Assembly: GCA_030654175.1 (NCBI GenBank) | Contig: JAURXZ010000008.1 | Location: forward strand, 482,293 to 546,292 | DNA length: 64,000 bases | Direction: 5' to 3' | From: Bacteroidia bacterium | GTDB taxonomy: Bacteria > Bacteroidota > Bacteroidia > 2-12-FULL-35-15 | Shown: piece after piece, positions 53,011 to 64,000 of the stretch | How the letters are laid out: each line of letters starts with the position of its first letter | Position numbering within the stretch: position 1 is the first letter of the stretch | Made by a program: the position numbers and the translations under genes | The notes under the pieces: generated by a model | The model's database searches: none | What the model was told of the DNA's origin: nothing | The model's input: the letters and a program-made list of their open reading frames with translations, nothing else

Positions 53011-55476
53011 TCAATCAAATACAATTTTAATAAAAGCGGAGGTATTTTCTGTTTTTAGCACCACCAGGTAAAGCCCTTTAGAAAGGTTAAGTTCAGTGCC
53101 ATCAATAGTAATTTTATGATCACCTGCTGCCTGGTTCTCATTTTTTAAGGCTATTATTTCTTTTCCTAAGAGATCATACAAGCCAACATTTACCTTTTCA
53201 GATCTGGTTAACGTATAATTAAGAGAAGCTCTATTATTAAAAGGGTTGGGAAACAAACTTAATCCAACAACAGTGATCTCTTCCTCCACACTGGTTGTAT
53301 TAAGCACCAGCATTTGCCCATTTGAACTGGCAACAGAAGAAAAAAGTCCGGCACCATTTTCAGATCTCACGTTAAAATAATAAAGTTGATTTACCACCAA
53401 TGGCAGCGGGTTATTGATAGCGATCATCTGCATAAAATTATCTGTAGAAGCAACCAGGTCCGTATCTCCGGGTGTTGTGCCGATGGAATAGTGATATTTT
53501 ACAATTCCCGAATTAGGATCCGATGAAGGTGACCAGTTTGCTTTAAGCTCATTGGCGTTATACGTACTGCTGATATCGGCACCTGAGCCATCATTTATAA
53601 AGGCTATGGTAGACGGAACAGTCCAATCCACATCTACCGGAATTGAAATAAGCGGAGACAGGTTACCGGCTGAGTCAGTAACAATGGACTCTACTTTACC
53701 GGCTGCTAAAGGTGGCCCCGAATTTTCAAAACGTATATCATTTGTATTTCCTGTACCCACTTTTACTGTAACTGATGGAAGCCTTGAACGGAAGGCTTTA
53801 AAATAATTGATCGTCATTGTAGCTGTATCTGTTCTGAAAGAAACCGCATTACCATAAACAATTGGGCTGGCATCGGCCCATCTTTCTGCAATAATATTAT
53901 TAATATAGATATCCATTTTTCCGGAAATACGGTCGTATATTAATTTGAAATCATAGAACTGCCCTGGAATAAAGCTATAGTTTTTGGTCTTTACAAGAGT
54001 TTTCAGGTCATTGGTGACTTTATAAAATTCAAGCTTACTTTCATCCATACTGAACCATACCAAATATGAATTTCCTCTATTTGGTAATGAAACGCTATCA
54101 CTAAAAAAATGAAAACCAGCTTTTCTGTTCGAGCCCGTTCCATCAATTTTAGCGTTCCAATGATATAAATACCGGTTAGAAAGGTTTTGAATTAAGGGAG
54201 AAGAAATGTTTGTATTATTAAGGGTTTGATCACTTTGTTCAAGATAGCCGGAAGCACTTGCCCACGTGCCTGCATGGCTAGTCCAGTCTGTGTTAATAAT
54301 AGTATCATCAAAATTATCATTTGCAAAGCCTCTTGATCCGTTGGCCCTCCATTCTGTCCCATCAAAATCGAGCACCCTGTAAAAACTTTTACCAGGCCCT
54401 GACCCTAAGCTATCATCAGTATCTGTAAAATTGGCAGTAAAATCAGCGCTTTGCCAACCTGTAACCGGGGTAATAACAGTAGCAGGGGCAATAACATCAC
54501 AAAAAGGAAGAGTAAAGCTGGGGCCATAGGTGTAAACATTTCCGGTTAAGATCCTCCAATAATAAGTGGCATTGGCCTGAAAGTTAAGGGCAGGAGTGAA
54601 GCCAGCCGGTCCTGTAAGCAGGGTAACATTGGAGGCCGGCTTGGAATAAAAGCTATTAAAAGCAGAATCCAGTGATACTTGTACAGTCCAGTTGGCATTG
54701 GAGTTTATCCAGCTAAAGTTAACCATTACATCAGAACAAGGACCATAAGATACGAGGAGATTTTCAGGGCAATCAGTTATTGTAACAGCTACAGAACGGC
54801 AATTTGACCAGCAGGCCTGGCTGCTTAATGAGCGAAGGCGATAAACGCCTGATGTGTTTGCGATAAAAGTACTGGCTGTATCAGCAGTGCTTATTCCGCA
54901 GCTGGTCCCTTCCCAGTAATAGGTTTGCCCTGCCGGAGCATTAGGCATGGTAAGGGTTATCGGTCCGCAACTATTGCTACTCATGGATGGAAGAGAAGGT
55001 GTTGCAGGAGTTGGTGCTACTGCTACCGCAACCGAAGAGCAAGTAGTTGACCAACAGCCTCCTGCATTTTGCCTTGCCCTTATCCTGTACGTGCCTGTAG
55101 AAGGGGCCGTATAAGTTGGAGCAAAGCTGGCGGTGCTTGTTCCACAGCTTGTACCCTGCCAATAAAATTTAACGCCACCCGGTGGAGTGCCTCTTGTTAA
55201 TGTTTGACTTCCACAAGGATTTGTAGTTGTAACAGGTGGAGGTGGAGTATTAGGTATGTCATTAATAGTGACTGTTTTAGAGCTGCAGGTTGTTGACCAT
55301 CCGTTTGAGTTGTTTGATCTTAAATAATACGTTCCGGAAGTATTTACAGTATAATTTAAAGCAGAATTTGCGGTACTTGTTCCGCAGCTTGTTCCTTGCC
55401 AGTAATAAGTAACACCCGATGGAGGGTTTGCTCTTGTAAGGGTTTTATTGCCACAGGTGTTACTGGAAGTAATGGT
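53011..55476 (-). repeat. Shared 2.46-kb tail, copy 3 (SpoIID-like)
   Basis: 2466 bp encoding residues 471 to the end of the SpoIID-like protein. It has the same length as copy 2 and 3 bp more than copy 1, with most residues identical by eye. Confidence 0.9.
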
Positions 55477-56886
55477 AGGATTAGGTGGAGGTGATGGAGA
55501 GCCTCCGCAAAGTGAATAACCTATTGTTGCAAAAAAATAATGATTGAGCATCCAGGAATAATTTTGTCCGTTTAGTGCCCAATATTGTGTTCCCCATTGA
55601 CACATACCTCTTCCATGGCCGGCAGGAGCTTTTCCGCAGCAGGCATTATCAGAATAACAGCTGTATGACCCGCTTCCTCCGGCTTTACAATTAGCACAAT
55701 TATAGGAAGTGCCTCCATAATTATTTTGTGCAGAATACTCTGAACGTTCCGGGTTTGCAGTGTTTTTTACTAAAATCTGGTTGCTGGTAGCGTTCGCTGC
55801 ATTTTGTGTACTGGTATAAACTTGTGAACCCCATACCTGATTGCAGGTAGAAGAAGCGATATCCATATTTGAATTTACAGGATGGTTGACATACCATCCA
55901 CCATAGGTTCTATAAGGAATAGAACCGGCTTTTAATGAATTAGTTTGCCAACTTGGTATCCATTCATTATCAAGTCCGCTTTCGGAATAATGTTGTAAAC
56001 TCATTACAATTACGTTGCTACAATTTGTGCAGGAGCAACCTGTTCCAACACGGATTGATGATGGTATATTGCATCCTGCTAATGCGGATGGAAGTTCATT
56101 ACCTGATTTCGGATTAAATGCATTTTCCTGAGGAGCTGCTTTTTCATATTGTTCCACATCCAGTTGAGTGCCATCCAAAACATGCTGAATGTATTTATCA
56201 GTATAATTTCCCGGACCTTTTTTTAGAGCAATTTTTAATTTTATTTTGTCAGGGATCATAAGCAGATCTTCAACTGTATGTGTAGTATAACCAGGCATAC
56301 TAAAAGAAAAATCACTCCGGATCGCTTTATCCTCTGCTTGAGTTATTACAGAGAATTGTGATGGTAAAACAGAGAAAAAACCTTCTTTATTTGTTTTTGT
56401 TTTAAGTCCTTCATTTGTTAATTCTACCTCAACTTCTCCTATGGGTTTTCCTGTTTCAAAATCAATCACATAGCCTTGTACAACCGGTGATGTATAGCTC
56501 ATGTAATCCACATCAGGGGGAACCTGTTTTTCCATGATAGCTTCTATGTTTACTGTCTTACCTTGTTCAATAACAAAATAGGTACTTAAGGAATTGTAAC
56601 CAACCGCAGATATGGTAACATTATATTTGCCTTCCGAACCATTGAATACCAAATGACCGCCTTCATTGGTTTGTAATGTTACAGTGGTTTTTCCATTGCT
56701 GAATAAGATCTCAGCAGGGGTACCATAACCATTTTCGGCATCGGTTATAAAAAAAGAAAGTGTCCCTTTATTAGTTGAATTTTGTTGAAAAGCAACAGGA
56801 TCGGCAGAAACAATAGATGTATTCTGTTGTGAAAAAGAAAAAAGGGAGAGTCCAAGAAAAAGTAACAAAAGTAAATTGTTTTTCAT
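53011..56886 (-). CDS. Secreted SpoIID/LytB-like protein with T9SS type A tail
   Basis: 1291 residues. Signal peptide 1-20. Two carboxypeptidase-regulatory-like domains (about 43-118 and 137-220). A SpoIID-like domain at about 275-450 has NEWIPSWQTNSLKAGSIPYR, with Glu308 at the position of the SpoIID catalytic Glu, and GHGRGMCQWG at 423-432. It is rich in Cys, so probably disulfide-stabilised. Residues 471 to the end are the tail shared with the amidase and M23 proteins. SpoIID cleaves glycan strands stripped of stem peptides, which would complement the two neighbours. A -7 box lies at 56932. Confidence 0.85.
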   Translation of the reverse strand: MKNNLLLLLFLGLSLFSFSQQNTSIVSADPVAFQQNSTNKGTLSFFITDAENGYGTPAEILFSNGKTTVTLQTNEGGHLVFNGSEGKYNVTISAVGYNSLSTYFVIEQGKTVNIEAIMEKQVPPDVDYMSYTSPVVQGYVIDFETGKPIGEVEVELTNEGLKTKTNKEGFFSVLPSQFSVITQAEDKAIRSDFSFSMPGYTTHTVEDLLMIPDKIKLKIALKKGPGNYTDKYIQHVLDGTQLDVEQYEKAAPQENAFNPKSGNELPSALAGCNIPSSIRVGTGCSCTNCSNVIVMSLQHYSESGLDNEWIPSWQTNSLKAGSIPYRTYGGWYVNHPVNSNMDIASSTCNQVWGSQVYTSTQNAANATSNQILVKNTANPERSEYSAQNNYGGTSYNCANCKAGGSGSYSCYSDNACCGKAPAGHGRGMCQWGTQYWALNGQNYSWMLNHYFFATIGYSLCGGSPSPPPNPTITSSNTCGNKTLTRANPPSGVTYYWQGTSCGTSTANSALNYTVNTSGTYYLRSNNSNGWSTTCSSKTVTINDIPNTPPPPVTTTNPCGSQTLTRGTPPGGVKFYWQGTSCGTSTASFAPTYTAPSTGTYRIRARQNAGGCWSTTCSSVAVAVAPTPATPSLPSMSSNSCGPITLTMPNAPAGQTYYWEGTSCGISTADTASTFIANTSGVYRLRSLSSQACWSNCRSVAVTITDCPENLLVSYGPCSDVMVNFSWINSNANWTVQVSLDSAFNSFYSKPASNVTLLTGPAGFTPALNFQANATYYWRILTGNVYTYGPSFTLPFCDVIAPATVITPVTGWQSADFTANFTDTDDSLGSGPGKSFYRVLDFDGTEWRANGSRGFANDNFDDTIINTDWTSHAGTWASASGYLEQSDQTLNNTNISSPLIQNLSNRYLYHWNAKIDGTGSNRKAGFHFFSDSVSLPNRGNSYLVWFSMDESKLEFYKVTNDLKTLVKTKNYSFIPGQFYDFKLIYDRISGKMDIYINNIIAERWADASPIVYGNAVSFRTDTATMTINYFKAFRSRLPSVTVKVGTGNTNDIRFENSGPPLAAGKVESIVTDSAGNLSPLISIPVDVDWTVPSTIAFINDGSGADISSTYNANELKANWSPSSDPNSGIVKYHYSIGTTPGDTDLVASTDNFMQMIAINNPLPLVVNQLYYFNVRSENGAGLFSSVASSNGQMLVLNTTSVEEEITVVGLSLFPNPFNNRASLNYTLTRSEKVNVGLYDLLGKEIIALKNENQAAGDHKITIDGTELNLSKGLYLVVLKTENTSAFIKIVFD

Positions 56887-56931
56887 GGCTGGATTTTAAA
56901 AGCATAATGCTGATAAATGAGTGTTTTAATG

Positions 56932-56939
56932 CAAATGTA
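56932..56939 (-). promoter_or_regulatory. -7 box of the SpoIID-like gene
   Basis: The minus strand reads TACATTTG (TAnnTTTG), about 46 bp before the ATG at 56886. No TTG occurs at ideal upstream spacing. Confidence 0.5.
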
Positions 56940-57101
56940 ATGATACAAAAAGTTGCACCTTAAAGCAATGCGAAAAGCAATGAAAATGAATTTATTTCTT
57001 AACAATAAATAGTTTTTATAAACTAAAGAGGCATTCAAAATATGTTGATTGTGGCTCTAAAATATTACAAAAAATGACCACAAAGGTCGCCAAGAATGCA
57101 T

Positions 57102-57134
57102 AAAGTTCGCAAAACCTTAAGTTTTGCGAACTTT
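57102..57134. repeat. Perfect 14-bp inverted repeat between two surface-protein genes
   Basis: AAAGTTCGCAAAAC and its complement flank a 5-bp loop (CTTAA). No T-run follows on either strand. It lies 55 bp past the stop of the PPC/PKD protein within a 303-bp gap (56887-57189), next to ACCACAAAGGTCGCC, which resembles the CACTAAGGCACT repeat family. Confidence 0.75.
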
Positions 57135-57189
57135 GCAATTTTATCTTTGAGTGCTTTTCGGTTTTAATTAACTAATTGAGGTGCAAGTT

Positions 57190-60100
57190 TTATTTAGCCA
57201 GCTGAAAAGCCCCGTGTACATTATATTCTTTCCCATCAAAAGCGGAAGCCTTGATCATATAGAAATAGGTGCCTTCAGATGCCTGATTACCACCCATAGA
57301 TCTGCCATCCCAACCGCTAAGAATAGAATTCCACTCGTACATTTTTACTCCCCAGCGGTCGTAAAGAACAGCATTAAATGTTTTTATTCCATTTGCAGTC
57401 ATGATAAATATATCATTGGTACCATCTCCATTAGGTGTAAAAATGTTAGGTATAATTAATTCTGATCCGTTTTCATAGATAACATTAATGAAAGCGGTAT
57501 CAATACATCCACTGGTTGTTTCCGTAATAACAAGGGCCACATTGTATTCGCCTCCTTCAGCAAAAGTGTTGGAAGCATGTAAGGTAGTGGCAGTATTTTC
57601 ATCTCCAAAGATCCAAAGAAAATTATCTGAGGCATCTACTCCTGTGCTTAAATTGGTAAAATCAACACCTATTGGAGCATATCCTGTATAAGCACTTGCA
57701 ATTCCACTGGCATTGATGTTAAAATTACTAACTGTTGCAGTTTCTACGGTGCTGACGCAGCCATTACTTGTGGCAACCACATAGTAGGTTGTTATTGCAC
57801 CGGGATCATTAGGAGAGTAGGTGCTGCTATTGCCCTGAACCAAATTTGTTAATCCTGCATCACTATACCAGTTTATTGTTCCGGGTCCTACAGCAACCAA
57901 ATTGATTGGGTCACCTGTGCAGGTTGATACATCTGAAACAGAAACAGGCAAAGGAGTTTGGTATATCAATACCGCTGTAGTGTCGGAAGCGGTGCAACCA
58001 TTGGCATCTGTCACCACAACAGTGTATATACCGCTCATGGCAGTTGTGGAATTAAAGAGTGCAATATTTTGCACGTTTGAAGTAAAAGAATTTGGTCCTG
58101 TCCATGAAAAAATGGTACCTCCCGAAGAAATTAAATACAAGGTATTTCCGGTACACATCACTCCAATAGCACCATTTGTAGCAATTGCCGCTGGGAAGTT
58201 GTTAAGTGTAGCCGTAGCAATAGAGTTTGGGCTTACGCAACCGTTATTTTCGGCAACAACATAATAGGTAACTGAAGTACCAACAGGAACATTTGGAACA
58301 TACGTGCTGCTATTGGCCTGAACTAAATTTGTCAGTAATGAATCGCTGTACCAGTTTATGGTTCCTGTACCGGTTGCAGTTAAAAATAATGAATCACCAA
58401 CGCATTTTGCTACACTCAAAACATTCACCGATTGCGGTATCTGGTATATCAGCACTTGTGCCGTATCAGAATCGCTACAGCCATTTGCGTCTAAAACGGT
58501 AACTGTATAGATCCCGCTCATAGCCGTGGTACAATATAGTATTGTCGGGTTCTGAGAAGTTGAACTGAAGGAATTGGGACCGGTCCAGGAATAGGTTACT
58601 CCACCCGAAGAAGTTAGATTAATAGTATCTCCATTACAGCTTGTTCCATTAGCAGTATTTGTGGCAGTGGCAACTGGTAATTGATGAACAGTAACGCTGA
58701 CAGATGCGGTAGCAAAACATCCGTTTCCATTAGTGCCGGTAACAGTATAAGAAGTATTTGTGCTCGGAGTTACTGATATTGTTGCTGTTGTAGCACCGGT
58801 ATTCCAAACATAAGAGGTTGTTCCGGATGCTGTTAAGTTTACACTGGAGGAGTTACAAACGCTTACCGGGCTACCAGAGTTAATTGAAACAGTTGGTAAA
58901 GAATTAACAGTTATTGTTTTGGTTAATGTTTGTTTGAATCCGCATACACCACTTGCAATGCACGTGTATGTAATAGTTGTGGAAGGTGTAATGGTTATAC
59001 TTTGTGTGGTTGCTCCACCTGGGGACCACTCGTAGGAAGTTGCTCCAACGGGGCCGGTTAAGGTTGTGCTGCTTCCAAAACATACTGAACTTGCAGTAGC
59101 TGTGATGGCAGGAAACTGTACTCCTGAATTTGCCGATATGGTGTAATTACAAATGTCACCTGCAAAACCATCCACCATTAAAAAATAATCAATACCGATA
59201 GTAAGATTATTAGCTGTGATGGTAAAACCTGTTGAGTTTTCTTTGAAGTTAGAAACCGGGGTGAAATTGCAACAACCTGTTGCTGAAAATATTTGCATTT
59301 GAATACCACCCTGTGGGTAATTCCCTTTCCAGCAATTTCCTATTGTAACGTTTAAAACTGCTGTAACAGCACCTGCTGTGAATCTTATCCAGGAGTTGTT
59401 ATTAATATTTACGTCAAATGCCGGAGCACCTGTTCCCCAGGAACCTCCCTGGCCGAATATACCACCCGTATTTGTTCCATCGGGTTGGTCAACACCTGAA
59501 GTGTTTTCGTTGTTGCCACGCATATTACAAGGCCTGTCAGGGGTAAAAGCTGCACTTGTTGAAGCGCTGTATCCATTTAAGTCACATATATATAATGCGG
59601 TTGAACAAAGATCATTAGTTGGAGAGGAAACACATAATCCGAAATTTCCGGCAGCAGTACCATAACCAAAATAACGAATAAAATAAGTTGCACCGGGTGT
59701 TAATCCGGATTGTGAAATATATGGTAACATATCATTTGTTGTACCCGGGTAATTATGGTCATCAGAACAGGTGATTTGTGTTAATGAACCACATGTTCCG
59801 CTATATAAAACCATTGCAGCATCAGTCATTCCATAACCGGGCTGTGGGTTGATGGTTAATTTACCATTGGCCGGGGCAACCACACTGAACCAAACATCTT
59901 TGCTGCTTGTTGAATAACCTCCATTCATGGCACCACTTCCGCCTACACATGCTGATGGAGCCGGCACACCAGATGTTGCAGTTGCACCGGTTGTTGTGAA
60001 TTTCGAATAATTGCAATCAGCAGTTACAGCCGGCAATGCAATTGCATTACAAGGGTTATCATTTGTAGGGGTTGATGATGATGGAGGACCGGTTACACAA

Positions 60101-60930
60101 ATACTGAAGGTTCCTCCGCCATTTCCATTAAAATAATCGTATACTCTGATAAAATAGGTGTTACCTACAACTAAACCTACACCATTTATAACTTCATTAC
60201 CATTTGTTAATCCGTTATCCATACATTTTGTAGAACTAAGGGCACCGCATGCTCCTGAATACAATTGAACCACAGCATCCATTGAGCTCGAAGGATTAAC
60301 AGTAATTGTTGCCGTAGTATTGGTTGCAACAAATTTGTACCAAACATCATCCTCTGCTGTTCCAACACAACCTGCTGACGATTGTGTTGCGCCAACAGTA
60401 CTTCCTGCAGTACCGGTACAGGTTGCGTTCACTGTTAAAGCAGTTGCTCCACCGCATATATTATTTGCCGGAGCAGCCGGAGGATTGGTGATACAAATAG
60501 TGAAATTGCCACTTCCTGCACCTGCACCATAATTATAAATTCTAATAAGGTAAGTGGTACCAATGGTTAAGCCCGATGGATAAATAGTTTCTGTTTGACC
60601 GGAAATACCAATATCCTGGCAGTTCAACGTGGTTAAGGAGGCACAGGTACCTGAAAATAATTGTATAACAGCATCCATGCCTGACGATGGTGTAACTGCT
60701 ATTACCTGGCTTACAGCAGTTGCAGTGAATTGATACCATACATCATCATCAGCATTACCGACACAGCCCGAAAAAATGCTAGCTGTAGCACCAGTTGTTG
60801 TCCCGGTAGTTGGTGAACTACAGTTTGCAGTCACGCTTATAGGAGTAGGAGAAGCGCAATTATCTGACTGAGCGTATAATTTGCCAATCAATAAAACAGA
60901 TATTAATAAAATAGAGTAGTGCTGTTTCAT
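57190..60930 (-). CDS. Large surface protein with PPC, Ig/PKD and T9SS type B domains
   Basis: 1246 residues: a signal peptide (about 1-20), three pre-peptidase C-terminal (PPC)-like modules (about 22-440, each opening with NxCxxAxxxxV and carrying DDVWYxF), and a lectin-like segment (about 440-640). Five or so Ig-like/SprB-type repeats follow (for example LTSSGGVTYSWTGPNSFSS), then a PKD domain (about 1070-1150) and a type B CHU_C domain (about 1160-1246: IPNIFTPNGDGTNDIF, YDRWGVKMYEW). Probably a cell-surface or gliding-type adhesin. No enzyme domain recognised. Confidence 0.85.
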   Translation of the reverse strand: MKQHYSILLISVLLIGKLYAQSDNCASPTPISVTANCSSPTTGTTTGATASIFSGCVGNADDDVWYQFTATAVSQVIAVTPSSGMDAVIQLFSGTCASLTTLNCQDIGISGQTETIYPSGLTIGTTYLIRIYNYGAGAGSGNFTICITNPPAAPANNICGGATALTVNATCTGTAGSTVGATQSSAGCVGTAEDDVWYKFVATNTTATITVNPSSSMDAVVQLYSGACGALSSTKCMDNGLTNGNEVINGVGLVVGNTYFIRVYDYFNGNGGGTFSICVTGPPSSSTPTNDNPCNAIALPAVTADCNYSKFTTTGATATSGVPAPSACVGGSGAMNGGYSTSSKDVWFSVVAPANGKLTINPQPGYGMTDAAMVLYSGTCGSLTQITCSDDHNYPGTTNDMLPYISQSGLTPGATYFIRYFGYGTAAGNFGLCVSSPTNDLCSTALYICDLNGYSASTSAAFTPDRPCNMRGNNENTSGVDQPDGTNTGGIFGQGGSWGTGAPAFDVNINNNSWIRFTAGAVTAVLNVTIGNCWKGNYPQGGIQMQIFSATGCCNFTPVSNFKENSTGFTITANNLTIGIDYFLMVDGFAGDICNYTISANSGVQFPAITATASSVCFGSSTTLTGPVGATSYEWSPGGATTQSITITPSTTITYTCIASGVCGFKQTLTKTITVNSLPTVSINSGSPVSVCNSSSVNLTASGTTSYVWNTGATTATISVTPSTNTSYTVTGTNGNGCFATASVSVTVHQLPVATATNTANGTSCNGDTINLTSSGGVTYSWTGPNSFSSTSQNPTILYCTTAMSGIYTVTVLDANGCSDSDTAQVLIYQIPQSVNVLSVAKCVGDSLFLTATGTGTINWYSDSLLTNLVQANSSTYVPNVPVGTSVTYYVVAENNGCVSPNSIATATLNNFPAAIATNGAIGVMCTGNTLYLISSGGTIFSWTGPNSFTSNVQNIALFNSTTAMSGIYTVVVTDANGCTASDTTAVLIYQTPLPVSVSDVSTCTGDPINLVAVGPGTINWYSDAGLTNLVQGNSSTYSPNDPGAITTYYVVATSNGCVSTVETATVSNFNINASGIASAYTGYAPIGVDFTNLSTGVDASDNFLWIFGDENTATTLHASNTFAEGGEYNVALVITETTSGCIDTAFINVIYENGSELIIPNIFTPNGDGTNDIFIMTANGIKTFNAVLYDRWGVKMYEWNSILSGWDGRSMGGNQASEGTYFYMIKASAFDGKEYNVHGAFQLAK

Positions 60931-61015
60931 ATTTTTCTGTTGAGAGATTAATAATATAAATAGAAGTTGATTTAGATACTAACATTCTTGAAATAAATTG
61001 CAACGCGCGATTCGT

Positions 61016-61384
61016 TTAATCGACAGCCAATTCTTCAGTTGTCATCTCAAGATTTAGGTACCCTTTTTGTTCGAGGATTTTTTTTAGATCGGTTGTTTGA
61101 AACAATTCTTCCCCTTCCGAAGTTCTTGTTTTTTCAGTAACAACCACCACAATCTGAGCAAAACCACTTTCAGTTTTAAATTCAGTTTTAAATTCAGTAA
61201 CCCCTTTAAGAGCAAATACATCTTTATTCAGAAGGTTAACTTCTTCTAATGATTTAGCTCCTTCGAACTTATAATAATAAACTGTTTTTGTTATTTGCCC
61301 TTCTGTTTTTGACGTTTGAGCCGTCATTCCTAACACTGAAAAAAGACATAGAAATACAATAAAAATTGATTTTGTACAATTCAT
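61016..61384 (-). CDS. Small secreted protein of unknown function
   Basis: About 122 residues from ATG 61384, chosen because it places a signal peptide (MNCTKSIFIVFLCLF, cleaved near MTAQ) at the start; an upstream ATG at 61414 would add 10 residues. The mature part has a ferredoxin-like or heavy-metal-domain-like beta-alpha alternation but no CxxC, and I do not recognise a family. A direct repeat encodes TEFKTEFKTE. Minus-strand TAACTTCG at 61414-61421 is a weak -7 match. Confidence 0.65.
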   Translation of the reverse strand: MNCTKSIFIVFLCLFSVLGMTAQTSKTEGQITKTVYYYKFEGAKSLEEVNLLNKDVFALKGVTEFKTEFKTESGFAQIVVVVTEKTRTSEGEELFQTTDLKKILEQKGYLNLEMTTEELAVD

Positions 61385-61978
61385 AGTTTGAAGGTTTTTT
61401 GTTTTTAACATCACGAAGTTAATAAAAATTTGAAATAACCTATAAAATAGCTGGTTTTTTAATAAAACCGGTTTTTTATTGTTTTTTAATTATTAAATGT
61501 TTTTGTTCCTGTTTTTTTATTTTTTTTCTTTAAATATTTCGCTAAAACATTTCAACTGAGACCTTTCCGGTTTTTTATTCCGGCAGAAATATTTGTGCCA
61601 ATTTTTTTTAAAACTTTACATAACGACATACATTGAATCGCCAAATTTTTAAAATTGGCCAATGAAATCAGTTGTTTTTAGAGTTATACTTCATGTTTTT
61701 TTGTTTAAAGAATAACAATTTACATTGGTGCAAAATTAACCGATAAGTTTTCATAGGTAAACGTTGGTTTTTGAAAACTTAACGAAATTCTGCATCCCAC
61801 CCCTCTGTTATGACCTTAGTTTTGAATCAGTGAATTTTTTTGTATTAGTTAATCTGCAAACTAAATTACACTAAATGATAAATAGTAAAAAAGATAACAA
61901 TCAGGATTTAAATAAAAATGGAGGAATCGTAAAATTAAAAAATCTCAACATATAAGAAAATTAGTTATAGCCTTTTAC
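61385..61978. other. Spacer between divergent genes
   Basis: About 590 bp, very AT-rich. It includes a terminator-like hairpin (CTGGTTTT, loop, AAAACCGG, then six T) at 61451-61477 oriented for the plus strand although no plus-strand gene precedes it, and a -7 box TAGTTTTG at 61817-61824. Around 61918-61978 it encodes the signal peptide of the next gene in a frame lacking an ATG. Confidence 0.5.

Positions 61979-64000
<2,022 letters not shown>

Noticed and set aside
61451..61477. Terminator-like hairpin with T-run on the plus strand
   Set aside because: No plus-strand gene precedes it, and it could be a chance feature of AT-rich DNA; kept only as a note in the spacer entry.

Overview
The window is 64 kb of an AT-rich chromosome from a member of the phylum Bacteroidota, probably an uncultured environmental lineage. 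Three things support this: the rpsU-xer-hpf-tRNA-tuf-tRNA-secE-nusG-rplKAJL-rpoBC gene order; many secreted proteins ending in type IX secretion (T9SS) sorting domains of type A or B, plus PorP/SprF- and PorE-like proteins; and many promoters with the Bacteroidota -7 box TAnnTTTG, sometimes with a TTG 17-19 bp upstream. No rRNA, CRISPR array, prophage or classical transposase was seen.

Layout. 1-3516: cytochrome c maturation genes ccmC (cut by the window edge), ccmD-like, ccmE (CXXXY haem-binding type) and ccmF. 3609-6340: a DUF2520 Rossmann protein, a KdsC-like HAD phosphatase and a saccharopine-dehydrogenase-like enzyme. 6341-6940: a 96-aa GIY-YIG nuclease gene closely flanked by four copies of one repeat, two on each side in opposite orientation. 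7011-9904 (minus strand): a T9SS-sorted alpha/beta hydrolase and a paraoxonase-like lipoprotein. 10258-15139: a metal-uptake locus with a TonB-dependent receptor divergent from a DtxR/MntR regulator and an Nramp transporter fused to a universal stress domain. 15279-18898: smpB, a BlaI/M56 pair with three evenly phased operators, and an acyl-CoA dehydrogenase. 19184-38503: the translation/transcription block rpsU to rpoC plus a DUF3467 gene, with five tRNAs. This block is interrupted by a leucine-rich-repeat T9SS protein and a repeat-rich spacer at 20554-23458. 38726-61384 (all minus strand): an envelope and secretion cluster. 61979-64000: a T9SS type A protein with a damaged start, then a long collagen-like protein that runs off the right edge.

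The most striking part is 45263-56886. Three adjacent secreted proteins carry three different peptidoglycan-cleaving modules: an Amidase_2 amidase, an M23/LasA-like endopeptidase and a SpoIID-like lytic transglycosylase. Each is joined to an almost identical 2463-2466 bp tail of Ig-like, fibronectin-like, lectin-like and T9SS type A sorting domains. Together they could dismantle peptidoglycan by cutting the stem-peptide amide bond, the cross-link and the denuded glycan. They lie beside a type B surface protein with its own PorE-like and PorP/SprF-like partners.

A second theme is the number of short palindromic repeats of several families in the spacers. One lies in frame inside a T9SS sorting domain, and several sit between genes of the rpoBC-ribosomal operon.
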